From JAFLCA01 sp041907145 (GTDB taxonomy: Bacteria; Bdellovibrionota_C; UBA2361; JAFLCA01): a DNA stretch of 6,157 nt. The notes beneath the pieces are model-generated. The model saw only the letters and a list, made by a program, of their open reading frames with translations. It ran no database searches and had not been told where the DNA came from. The translations under genes were made by a program, and so were the position numbers. Positions 1 to 6,143 of the stretch are shown here, piece by piece. The stretch spans positions 1 through 6,157 of the forward strand of contig JAYRHW010000028.1 in the NCBI GenBank assembly GCA_041907145.1. The letters are read 5' to 3'. Each line of letters begins with the position of its first letter. The stretch's first letter is position 1.

Positions 1-10
1 CCGCGGCCAT

Positions 11-280
11 CTATGTACTTCGCAACTTGAGACAGGCAATCATCAGTAAAGTTGCGATGCCCGTCACCGGATATCCACCTGCATCGACCCAGGCCTCCAA
101 CCGATGGATGGGGATCAGGGTAGAGCAAAGGGTCCAGAAAAACCACGCCACGGCCACCGTTTCGATACAGCGGCGGCGTAGCGATGTTGCGGCCCATTTC
201 CATCGACCAGCGACGGAACGGCGAGTGTAGTACACGATGGGAAGCGAAACTAAAAACAACGCAATTCCAGCCAGCAGCAT
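11..280 (-). CDS. Small three-helix membrane protein, unknown function
   Basis: I do not recognise the family. The 89-residue product has three hydrophobic stretches at about residues 2-18, 41-58 and 69-86. The segment between the first two, residues 20-38, is rich in Arg and Lys (R20, R21, R26, K28, R35-R37). By the positive-inside rule this places that loop and the C-terminus (K85, R87) in the cytoplasm and the N-terminus outside. The frame stays open upstream to an ATG at 415. I chose the start at 280 because an excellent Shine-Dalgarno, AAAGGAGG, ends 5 bases before it. The extra 45 residues of the longer reading are basic and polar, and a possible -10 element lies inside them. The stop is TAG. 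It follows recJ in the same direction but 312 bases away, so it is probably transcribed separately. It could be a subunit or accessory of a membrane system outside the window. That it is a real gene is likely; its function is unknown. Confidence 0.7.
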   Translation of the reverse strand: MLLAGIALFLVSLPIVYYTRRSVAGRWKWAATSLRRRCIETVAVAWFFWTLCSTLIPIHRLEAWVDAGGYPVTGIATLLMIACLKLRST

Positions 281-285
281 CGCTT

Positions 286-293
286 CCTCCTTT
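286..293 (-). promoter_or_regulatory. Strong ribosome-binding site deciding the start at 280
   Basis: On the minus strand the sequence reads AAAGGAGG, then five bases (AAGCG), then ATG at 280-278. This is close to a full match to the anti-Shine-Dalgarno end of 16S rRNA at normal spacing. It is the main reason for preferring the 89-residue product over the 134-residue reading from the ATG at 415. Confidence 0.75.
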
Positions 294-391
294 CGGCCAG
301 AAGCTGCGGAATTTCTCGCGTACCGCTTGGCACGCTGGCAAAGAAATTCCCTTACCTCAGACTTAGTGCGTCTCTTCCACTTGTGGCGTGA

Positions 392-400
392 ACTATAGCA
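392..400 (-). promoter_or_regulatory. Possible extended -10 promoter for the small membrane protein gene
   Basis: The minus strand reads TGcTATAGT, which matches the extended -10 form TGnTATAAT at all but one hexamer base. Such promoters can work without a good -35 box, and I see none at the usual distance (TTGGCA is present but only 12 bases away). Transcription would begin near 385 and leave a leader of about 105 bases before the ATG at 280. The assignment is by motif only. Confidence 0.35.
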
Positions 401-592
401 CGGGATAAATGCCAATATGCCGAAATTTTAGTGCCGGTGGAAATTTGCACGGATTCACGGAGTTACTGGCCTCGGTTTGAGAAACACCTCTATTTCAGCA
501 CGATTCTATTGCTCGCACACAAAATTATAGCTTCGGGGCAGGGGAGCCTCCGAGTGATAGGAAATGCATAATGTCGTAATCGCTATCGATTG

Positions 593-2380
593 TTAGAACC
601 CGACCAGCTGCAAGTGCAAGCTACGCTGCGAATTGCCATCGCCATGAGACAAAAGCATTCTGCTGAAAGTACAGGCTGCATTGATGGTCTGTCCTACCTT
701 TGCTGAAAAGTCGAAGTCTCGCCCACGCCAGGCATATGCATCCATACGCGAGCCGTCCTGCTCGAGTTCTATAAGCGAGTGATCTTTGCCAATATCGAGT
801 GCGCGATTAATTTTTGCGTTGGAGATAAAAAAAATGGGGGACTCGTTACCGCTTCCGTACGGCTCGCAGCGCCTTAGCTGATTGAGGATTTCTTCACCCT
901 GTTCCCGCAGAATCGAAAGTGACACTTGAAAATCTGCCTCGATTGTCGGAGCACGAAATGGACCAAGCTGCAACTGGGCCTGATTGATGAATTCCTGGGA
1001 GAATGCTTCGAGCTGTTCGCGCCGAATAGTAAAGCCTCCCGCGGCATGATGCCCGCCAAAACGAATGAGAAGATCTTTTGAGGCGGCTAGCGCTTGGTAA
1101 ACATCGAATGGCTCCGCGCCGCGAACAGAAGCTCGACCACCTGCTCTTTCGCACCAACAAATGACTGCGCACGGACGGTGAAAGCGCTCTGAAAGCCTGG
1201 AAGCAACTAGTCCGGCTACTCCGGGGTCGAATCGTTCGCTTGCGACGACAATAGCACGTGCCAGAGGGGAACCTGATAGAAGCTCGAGCGCAACTTGAAA
1301 ATCCGAGAATTCTCGATGTTTCCGATGGACATTCCAGGTATTGATGCTCTGCGCCATTGCCGTGGGATCCTTGGCCCGTCCCTGAAGTAGAGCGAGACAC
1401 TCATAGGCGCCAAGCGGTGTCACTCGCCCAGGCGCATTCAGCCGGGGAGCAAGTTGGAATGCCACGTCAGTAGCAGATACATTATCGAGAGGGACCCCGA
1501 TCTCCTTAGCGAGCACGGCAAGGCCGGGGTGCCGGGCAAGCGCCGGTAGATACCGGCGTACTATGGCGCGATTCGCGGCGAGCAAGGGGACCATGTCTGC
1601 CACTGAGCCGAGGGCAGCCAGAGCTCCTCGCGACTCGGAGCTTTCCTCAAGCTGCGGATAGTAAGATTCGAGCTCGCGGGTAAGTAGGAACGCGATTCCT
1701 GCCGCGCATGGTCTGGATAAATCCCCCGCGCGCAAGCTCGGATTTATGAAAACGCTAGGCTTAGCGAGTTGATCATCGAATCGCGCCTGATGATGGTCGG
1801 CAATAATTACTTCCATTCCCTTACGCTGGGCGTAGGTTACCATCTCGCGCTGCGTTGAGGCGAAGTCGACCGCAATGAGCAGTTTACACCGATGTCGTGC
1901 CGCCTCATCCACGAGCCGCCTATTTAGACCGTACCCTTCGTCTTGCCGACAGGGAGTGCCGGCCATTACGTTTACTCCCGTCCTTTGAAGGGCGTCGACC
2001 ATTATGCTTGATGCGGTGATGCCGTCGACATCAAAATCGCCTGCCACATAGACCGAATTCCCCATAAATTGGTTGCGAGAGATGATCTGAGCGGCATGCG
2101 CTAGGGCAGGCCGTAGAATCGGTATTTCGATATTCGCAGCGGATGCCTCCAAAAAAGCCGGCTCGTCTTCAATCAAGCGGCGCACGCAAAATTCTGCTTC
2201 CCATTCGTTGAAGCCGGCCTGAATCAAGGAATCAAGGCGGCTGTGTTCGAACGCGGACAGCGGGCGCGGGGGTCGGACCTCTACCGCCAAGGGAGGATGC
2301 GCCTTGGAGGGCTCCACAGCATCGAGGGGACGTGCTTGACTTGCAAATAGCATTCTAAAACTCGAAAAGACGGCCGCCAA
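593..2380 (-). CDS. recJ: RecJ-family single-stranded-DNA-specific 5'-3' exonuclease (DHH/DHHA1)
   Basis: RecJ is a Mn/Mg-dependent cytoplasmic nuclease that degrades single-stranded DNA from the 5' end. It acts in recombinational repair, stalled-fork processing and mismatch or base excision repair, usually behind a helicase. The 595-residue product is close to the usual bacterial length (about 570-580). The DHH-domain motifs appear in order: DFDVDG 115-120, VDFAS 171-175 with the metal-ligand Asp 172, DHH 195-197, INP 212-214 and LGSVADMVPL 257-266 with Asp 262. The DHHA1 part follows, with FDPGVAGLVASRL about 384-396, GRASVRG 415-421 and FGGHHAAGGF 441-450. The C-terminal OB-like domain carries the RecJ signature CEPYGSGNESPIF at 505-517. 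All expected metal-binding Asp and His residues are present, so it should be active. Divergent points are the lack of Gly after VD in motif II, Asp where RecJ usually has His before PG, and a disordered N-terminus of about 40 residues. The start is TTG at 2380, inside the helicase gene; an ATG at 2353, one base after the helicase stop, is the alternative (586 residues) but has a weaker ribosome-binding site. Confidence 0.93.
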   Translation of the reverse strand: MAAVFSSFRMLFASQARPLDAVEPSKAHPPLAVEVRPPRPLSAFEHSRLDSLIQAGFNEWEAEFCVRRLIEDEPAFLEASAANIEIPILRPALAHAAQIISRNQFMGNSVYVAGDFDVDGITASSIMVDALQRTGVNVMAGTPCRQDEGYGLNRRLVDEAARHRCKLLIAVDFASTQREMVTYAQRKGMEVIIADHHQARFDDQLAKPSVFINPSLRAGDLSRPCAAGIAFLLTRELESYYPQLEESSESRGALAALGSVADMVPLLAANRAIVRRYLPALARHPGLAVLAKEIGVPLDNVSATDVAFQLAPRLNAPGRVTPLGAYECLALLQGRAKDPTAMAQSINTWNVHRKHREFSDFQVALELLSGSPLARAIVVASERFDPGVAGLVASRLSERFHRPCAVICWCERAGGRASVRGAEPFDVYQALAASKDLLIRFGGHHAAGGFTIRREQLEAFSQEFINQAQLQLGPFRAPTIEADFQVSLSILREQGEEILNQLRRCEPYGSGNESPIFFISNAKINRALDIGKDHSLIELEQDGSRMDAYAWRGRDFDFSAKVGQTINAACTFSRMLLSHGDGNSQRSLHLQLVGF

Positions 2381-4349
2381 AGTTGGCTTCCTTGCGCTGT
2401 CTATTGATACGGCGCTCCGGGAAGTTCGATTGCCTAGATTCGGCCTTGGTTCTTCGCACTAAATCGTACATCTCAGCCGAGCTGCCTTGGGTTTTGAGCG
2501 AGACTACGAGACCGGGTGCCTTTCGCCCGATGCGGCCGAATTGCTGTTTGGCCGTGCGAATATCCGGGGAAGGGTTGCCATCCAAGAGCAATCCTAAGGC
2601 AGGCAGATCTATCCCTCTGCCAACTACTGAAGTGCCGCATACAATCGTCGCGTGACCGGAGCGAGCCCTTTCAAACGAGCTGGAACGAACGCTGTCGTTG
2701 GTATGAGACCCGCCGACAAGAGCTACCGTCTCTTCCCCAGAATGCGCAGCGAAGTATTCGGCAAGGTAGCGCGCGCCAAGTGCCAGCCGAGTAGTAACTA
2801 AAATTTGAGCGGGATAACTCTTACGAATCGGGCCGCGAATATAGTTCTCAACTGCGCGCACGAAATGATGCTCATCAAACCGACAGTGCATCAAAGCCGA
2901 CGCCGCATGACCGAGAGCGCGTCCCGAGCTAAAAAAACTACTCAGCACCGTACTTCGAAATTTCAGGACGGCCTTCTTCTGGGCTTTTTGATCGCGATCT
3001 CGCTGAGCATCGGTAATCGCTTGATGGAGAGGAGCAAAATTGACGCCGCGGTCTTCAAGAAATTCAACCATGGGGGCAAGGTTTGCCCGATTGATGCGCT
3101 CGAGCAGAGCATAGGGAGTATCTCGCGCCATGCTATGCCACCATGAGGGAGTCCGTCCGGGCGGGAATATGCGAGCATGATGAGGTTTGCCTGTCTCAAG
3201 TCGGCTTGCACAAAGCATCGCTCCCGCAAATTCTAGAAATCCGACACGCGGGCCGTTTACCAACAATTCATGCGCATGATTGAGAGAGATAAGCTCATAT
3301 GACAGGCGTACCGCCTCCCAAGCGTTCTCCTTGTCATGGGAACGGGGCTGGTTGAGCCGACCCTTGACCAAGGATTTGAGCACATCCGGCAATCCCTTTT
3401 CGATCTTCACGCTGGGCAGAGCGAATTCACGCTTCTTCCGGTAGGCCTCCAAGAACTTCAGAACATAAGCTTGCGCAGCTTCGGCGGCTTCGCCCATGTG
3501 ATCCTCGATAAGATCCTTGATGCGTAAGAGTCGAGCGAGGTAGTCCGCTTGAAGTTCGCGAGCAGCATGCGCGACGGATTCGGGAAGATGTAGTTTTTCT
3601 GACTGTATGGTGTAGGCGGATTTAGAGTCAGGAAGGAGCTGAATGAATGTCGAAATTCCGGTCTGCCGCTTGAGACTTCGAACTTCGGGATGATCTTGGC
3701 TAGGGTTATCTGCTTCGGTCAAGGTCGCCGACATGATGATGGTCGGCGGAGGCTGTGTCATCGCCTTGCGAAAGCGCACAATCTCCCCCAATGGCTCCTT
3801 CCCGCGCGTTAAATCTCCCTCATCGAGTATCAGGCAGCCGAGATCTTCGATAGTAAGAACTCCGGAGGCGATGTCCTTTGCGGCGCTCGGCGCCGTGACG
3901 ATAAGCAGCCTGGCTCCCTCATCTTGATAGGCCTCGCGTCGGCCCTCCAAGCCATCTTTTCCGCTCAGAGTTCGAACAAACCTACACTCTTGTCCGAAAA
4001 CAATTCGAGCCTCATCTTCTGTCTGCTGCAGCAAGTCTATCGTCGGCACTACAAAGACGACGCGCTTCCCTGCTTCGAGCTGGTCGGCAACTGCATACAG
4101 AGCGGTAAAGGTTTTTCCGCTGCCGGTGGGGGACTGGAGTAAGAAGGAGCGTGAAGAATCTTCGCCAAATATTCTAAGAAATACATCCTGATATGAGCGT
4201 GGACGCGGGCATTCGGGGTGAATGAGGGACGATTGCCTTTCGATTTCTGGCGGCTTTACGAGGGGCGCGCTCTGCTCGGTCGGCGGAGAAGGAGCCGGGT
4301 TATCCCATAATAACCCTGTGTCTGGACAAGAAGGAGCACTGCGACGCAT
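2355..4349 (-). CDS. Superfamily 2 DNA helicase, Hef/FANCM-like, without a nuclease domain
   Basis: An ATP-driven helicase or translocase, probably acting on branched or forked DNA together with the overlapping RecJ. Motifs in the 664-residue product: R-x-YQ at 51-54 (Q-motif-like), Walker A SPTGSGKT 73-80, motif Ia VVPTIDLLQQ 100-109, motif II DEGD 176-179, motif III SAT 207-209, motif IV ILVTTR about 516-521, motif V GTSVVGRGIDLP 572-583 and motif VI QQFGRIGR 602-609. The layout of the second RecA domain (a VGG segment, then TSVVGRGIDLP, then IRTAKQQFGRIGRKAPG) and a helical insert containing LNHAHELL at 356-363 closely follow the helicase half of archaeal Hef and FANCM as I know them. The SAT-to-motif-IV gap is about 305 residues, larger than in Hef. 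The protein ends about 55 residues after motif VI, so the XPF nuclease and HhH parts of Hef are absent. The start is ATG 4349, with no Shine-Dalgarno; the first 50 residues are Pro-rich and probably disordered. SF2 helicase: near certain. Hef-like subgroup: likely but judged by eye. A Cas3-like or other SF2 helicase is the alternative. Confidence 0.85.
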   Translation of the reverse strand: MRRSAPSCPDTGLLWDNPAPSPPTEQSAPLVKPPEIERQSSLIHPECPRPRSYQDVFLRIFGEDSSRSFLLQSPTGSGKTFTALYAVADQLEAGKRVVFVVPTIDLLQQTEDEARIVFGQECRFVRTLSGKDGLEGRREAYQDEGARLLIVTAPSAAKDIASGVLTIEDLGCLILDEGDLTRGKEPLGEIVRFRKAMTQPPPTIIMSATLTEADNPSQDHPEVRSLKRQTGISTFIQLLPDSKSAYTIQSEKLHLPESVAHAARELQADYLARLLRIKDLIEDHMGEAAEAAQAYVLKFLEAYRKKREFALPSVKIEKGLPDVLKSLVKGRLNQPRSHDKENAWEAVRLSYELISLNHAHELLVNGPRVGFLEFAGAMLCASRLETGKPHHARIFPPGRTPSWWHSMARDTPYALLERINRANLAPMVEFLEDRGVNFAPLHQAITDAQRDRDQKAQKKAVLKFRSTVLSSFFSSGRALGHAASALMHCRFDEHHFVRAVENYIRGPIRKSYPAQILVTTRLALGARYLAEYFAAHSGEETVALVGGSHTNDSVRSSSFERARSGHATIVCGTSVVGRGIDLPALGLLLDGNPSPDIRTAKQQFGRIGRKAPGLVVSLKTQGSSAEMYDLVRRTKAESRQSNFPERRINRQRKEANFGGRLFEF
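2388..2393 (-). promoter_or_regulatory. Ribosome-binding site for the TTG start of recJ, inside the helicase gene
   Basis: The minus strand reads AAGGAA, then seven bases, then TTG at 2380-2378. This is a better match than the sequence before the alternative ATG at 2353, which offers only GAG seven bases away. The site lies within the last codons of the helicase gene. Ribosomes finishing the helicase could therefore re-initiate on recJ, keeping the two products in balance. Confidence 0.5.
4297..4316. repeat. Perfect 7-bp inverted repeat near the 5' end of the helicase gene
   Basis: GGGTTAT and ATAACCC flank a 6-base spacer (CCCATA). The element lies 33-52 bases inside the helicase coding region, in the part encoding its poorly conserved Pro-rich N-terminus. 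As DNA it could be an operator half-site pair; as RNA it would form a small hairpin just after the start codon. No function can be shown from sequence alone, and a 7-bp repeat may be chance. Confidence 0.4.
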
Positions 4350-4481
4350 TGGAGTAATTCGAAACGGCGCTGAATTGAAGTAACCATAGCAGCGTTTGCA
4401 GCACAGGCGTGATTACTTTCACATGTCTCCGTCCAACCACTCGAAATCAAAAGAAAATCGTAACGATCTTAGGAGCAAATA

Positions 4482-4682
4482 GGGACGATCCTGGGCCGTA
4501 GAAATCCTCTCTCGGAGTCTTTGGCGTGCTCGGTGGTCAGGTTCACTCAGTTCAAATTTGTCCGAGTTTCGCTCCAAACCAGAGAGATTACGGAGCCCAC
4601 CGAGAGTACCTATGCGGGCCTTTCTATAAGGCTGGACGCCCCCTATTTTGGTCAGCTTTGAACCTGAAAATGGGATCGTCCC
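4482..4682. repeat. Nested inverted repeats in the intergenic region
   Basis: A 10-bp perfect inverted repeat, GGGACGATCC at 4482-4491 and GGATCGTCCC at 4673-4682, encloses a 9-bp perfect one, TCAGGTTCA at 4537-4545 and TGAACCTGA at 4659-4667. An 8-bp pair, CTCGGTGG at 4529-4536 and CCACCGAG at 4597-4604, crosses the second. An imperfect hairpin from about 4503 to 4589 can also be drawn: CTCTCT/AGAGAG, TTTGG/CCAAA, then CTCGG/CCGAG. The stems compete, so this could be a switchable RNA, a protein-binding region or a decayed element. No known RNA family was recognised. Confidence 0.45.
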
Positions 4683-4683
4683 A
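4666..4683 (-). terminator. Weak intrinsic terminator after the lipoprotein gene
   Basis: Six bases after the TAA stop, the minus strand forms TGGGA-CGA-TCCCA, a 5-bp stem with a 3-base loop, followed at once by TTTTC. Position and orientation fit a rho-independent terminator. The stem and T-tract are short, so termination may be partial. The same bases take part in the larger inverted repeat of this gap. Confidence 0.4.
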
Positions 4684-4688
4684 ATTAT

Positions 4689-6131
4689 TTAGGAAAATTC
4701 CTCGTTGCAGGAGATTCCCGGATTTCCAGTGCGCTGGCAGTGCACGTCAAAGCTGCTACCATTCGAGGCGCAATTTACCCTGCATTCATGCGGGCTCGCC
4801 CCTAAGATGAATAGATCCTGCTTCTGCGAGTTGCCGGAAGTTCCGCTGATATTGAATTTTTGAGATCCATTTGTACCAAACGGATTGAGTGTCATCACTC
4901 CACCCGATACGCTCACTTCCGTGCCGCTAATGCCGCATCCACCATCACTATGGAAAGTTCCGTGGACTGCCGCGCAGCCCGTGGGGCCGGCTGGAACAGT
5001 GGCCGTCGCGGTAGGAGTAGCCTGAATTCCAGGGGAAGTCGCAGTGGCCACAGCAGTTGGGGTCGGGGAAGCAGCTGTTCCAGTAGTTGCTGTAGGCTCA
5101 GGAGTTCCGGTCGGGACTGGGGTTGAGAGGATATTGGGAATTTCGCCTATGGCCCAATTTGTTCCGAAGTCCGGACTGATTGCGTACTGCCGCCCACCCC
5201 CGCCGATTGCCAGAAAGTTCCCAGTATTGAACAGGGATTTCCATCCACCACAAGGATCTCGCAGATAGAGTCCCACGCGAATGAAAGTTTCTCCTCCATC
5301 ATCGGTGCGGGCCAGATAGTTTCCCCCGAGAACAATGCCATTCAAACGATCCTTGAACGTCACTCTGCGGAAATCTTCTTTGGTGTCCGTATCATGCAGC
5401 TCCCAGTTCGACCCTCCATCGGTGGTATAGGTCAGCGTTCCTCGTTTTCCCACGGCCCAGGCCGTGTTCGAATCGAAGGCGAATATATCGTGTAGGTCAT
5501 TGCTCGTTGCGCTATTTTGCCACTGCCAGGAGCTGCCTCCATTGGTAGTTTTATAGATAGCACCCCCTTCGCCTGCAGTGTAGCAGGTTGAGCTATCGGG
5601 GCAGGAGATCCCGTATAAGCGAGGCAGTGTTGCAGCAGTGCCTACTTGAAATTGGCTCCAGCTGTTCCCAGAATTGGAGGTCTTGAGCACCGTGCCGGAG
5701 TCGCCAGCAACATAGGCATAGTTATAATCTAAGCCGCCAAAGGAAATTCTTCGCAAACTTCCGGAGTAACCAACATCGAGCTTGCTCCAGTCGAGGCCGT
5801 AGTTGGCAGCGGGAGCACTTCGATAGACAGTGCCTTGGCTGCCGACGGCTAGCCCATAGTTTGGATTCAACTTGAGATCGTTGAAGCGGCCACGTGATAG
5901 GCCTGTCGTATCAATAAGCGGAATATGGTACGACTGGCCTTGGTCCTCGGTGTATGCGATTTTAAACCTAGAGCCTGCAAATCCAAGTTTTTCAGGAATG
6001 AGTCCGCTAATTCCATAGATCCCACCCTCATCGCAGCAATCATCCCCGGAATCTCCCCACCAGCATGAAGTGAGCAGTATACTGGATAGTACGGTCAGAG
6101 ATAGAATCCTAATCTTGGAATAACTCTTCAT
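4689..6131 (-). CDS. Lipoprotein with seven-bladed YCF48-like propeller, PT-rich linker and Cys-rich C-terminal domain
   Basis: A secreted, lipid-anchored protein. Residues 1-22 form a signal peptide (K2, K6, R8, then a hydrophobic core). It ends in the lipobox L20-T21-S22-C23, so signal peptidase II should cleave before Cys23. Residues about 50-330 hold seven sequence repeats with Asp-box-like turns near 60-68, 103-115, 150-158, 194-202, 235-243, 274-283 and 317-326; the clearest are YKTTNGGSSW and TYTTDGGSNW. This matches the seven-bladed propeller of YCF48/HCF136 and related BNR proteins. In cyanobacteria and plastids YCF48 assists photosystem II assembly; in other bacteria such propellers have diverse, mostly unknown binding roles, so no photosynthetic function is implied. 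Cys177 and Cys183 could form a disulfide. Residues 335-385 are a Thr/Pro/Ala linker. Residues 386-480 form a separate domain with six Cys (386, 399, 450, 454, 465, 475), consistent with three disulfides outside the cytoplasm; I do not recognise it. The start at 6131 has AAGG eight bases upstream. The gene looks like a separate transcript from the helicase pair. Confidence 0.85.
   Translation of the reverse strand: MKSYSKIRILSLTVLSSILLTSCWWGDSGDDCCDEGGIYGISGLIPEKLGFAGSRFKIAYTEDQGQSYHIPLIDTTGLSRGRFNDLKLNPNYGLAVGSQGTVYRSAPAANYGLDWSKLDVGYSGSLRRISFGGLDYNYAYVAGDSGTVLKTSNSGNSWSQFQVGTAATLPRLYGISCPDSSTCYTAGEGGAIYKTTNGGSSWQWQNSATSNDLHDIFAFDSNTAWAVGKRGTLTYTTDGGSNWELHDTDTKEDFRRVTFKDRLNGIVLGGNYLARTDDGGETFIRVGLYLRDPCGGWKSLFNTGNFLAIGGGGRQYAISPDFGTNWAIGEIPNILSTPVPTGTPEPTATTGTAASPTPTAVATATSPGIQATPTATATVPAGPTGCAAVHGTFHSDGGCGISGTEVSVSGGVMTLNPFGTNGSQKFNISGTSGNSQKQDLFILGASPHECRVNCASNGSSFDVHCQRTGNPGISCNEEFS
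4977..5129 (-). repeat. Low-complexity Thr/Pro/Ala linker coding repeat
   Basis: This stretch encodes residues 335-385 of the lipoprotein, built from degenerate PTPT, TATAT and TPEPTAT-like units. It links the propeller to the Cys-rich domain and is probably extended and surface-exposed. Repetitive coding DNA of this kind tends to vary in length between strains. It also produces spurious long open frames on the opposite strand. Confidence 0.7.
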
Positions 6132-6139
6132 AACGCCGA

Positions 6140-6143
6140 CCTT
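6140..6143 (-). promoter_or_regulatory. Ribosome-binding site of the lipoprotein gene
   Basis: The minus strand reads CCAAGG, with AAGG ending eight bases before ATG 6131-6129. Together with the immediate signal peptide this supports the chosen start. The promoter probably lies beyond the right edge of the window. Confidence 0.5.

Larger units (their letters stand above)
281..592. other. Non-coding gap between recJ and the small membrane protein gene
   Basis: These 312 bases contain no convincing gene on either strand. They hold the ribosome-binding site at 286-293 and the possible extended -10 at 392-400. A second TATAAT-like hexamer at 524-529 (minus strand) lacks a -35. A 5-bp hairpin at 578-591 lies right after the recJ stop but has no T-tract. 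The T-poor sequence after recJ means I cannot show where its transcript ends. Confidence 0.5.
4350..4688. other. Non-coding gap upstream of the helicase-recJ pair
   Basis: These 339 bases hold no convincing gene on either strand. They should contain the promoter of the helicase-recJ unit, but I find no hexamer pair with good spacing. They carry the weak terminator hairpin of the lipoprotein gene at 4666-4683. Several inverted repeats lie between 4482 and 4682. A short hairpin, GCCTT/AAGGC with a 5-base loop, sits at 4618-4632. Confidence 0.5.

Noticed and set aside
281..415. N-terminal extension of the small membrane protein from the ATG at 415
   Set aside because: The extension is basic and non-hydrophobic, has no clear ribosome-binding site, and contains both a possible -10 element and the strong Shine-Dalgarno of the start at 280.
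524..529. TATAAT on the minus strand as a promoter for the small membrane protein gene
   Set aside because: The hexamer is perfect, but the sequence 16-18 bases upstream (around CGGAGG) has no resemblance to a -35 box, and there is no extended -10 TG.
578..591. AATCG/CGATT hairpin just after the recJ stop as a terminator
   Set aside because: The stem is only 5 bp and no T-tract follows on the minus strand.
2805..3146. Plus-strand 113-residue open frame
   Set aside because: It lies entirely inside the helicase gene on the opposite strand and has no motifs or start signals.
2355..4349. Cas3 helicase of a CRISPR system
   Set aside because: There is no HD nuclease domain, no DEVH-type motif II, no neighbouring cas gene and no repeat array; motifs V and VI and the insert fit Hef/FANCM better.
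4482..4682. Integron attC site, tRNA, 6S RNA or SRP RNA in the intergenic repeats
   Set aside because: No RYYYAAC/GTTRRRY core pair, no tRNA arms around the GTTCAAA-like bases, no SRP RNA core sequence, and the paired arms are too unequal for a 6S-like rod.
4526..4810. Plus-strand 94-residue open frame
   Set aside because: It starts at a non-ATG codon without a ribosome-binding site and runs into the antisense of the lipoprotein's Cys-rich domain; it has no recognisable domain.
4860..5126. Plus-strand open frame rich in Ser, Arg and Gly
   Set aside because: It is the antisense shadow of the PT-rich linker, and low-complexity coding DNA readily gives such frames.
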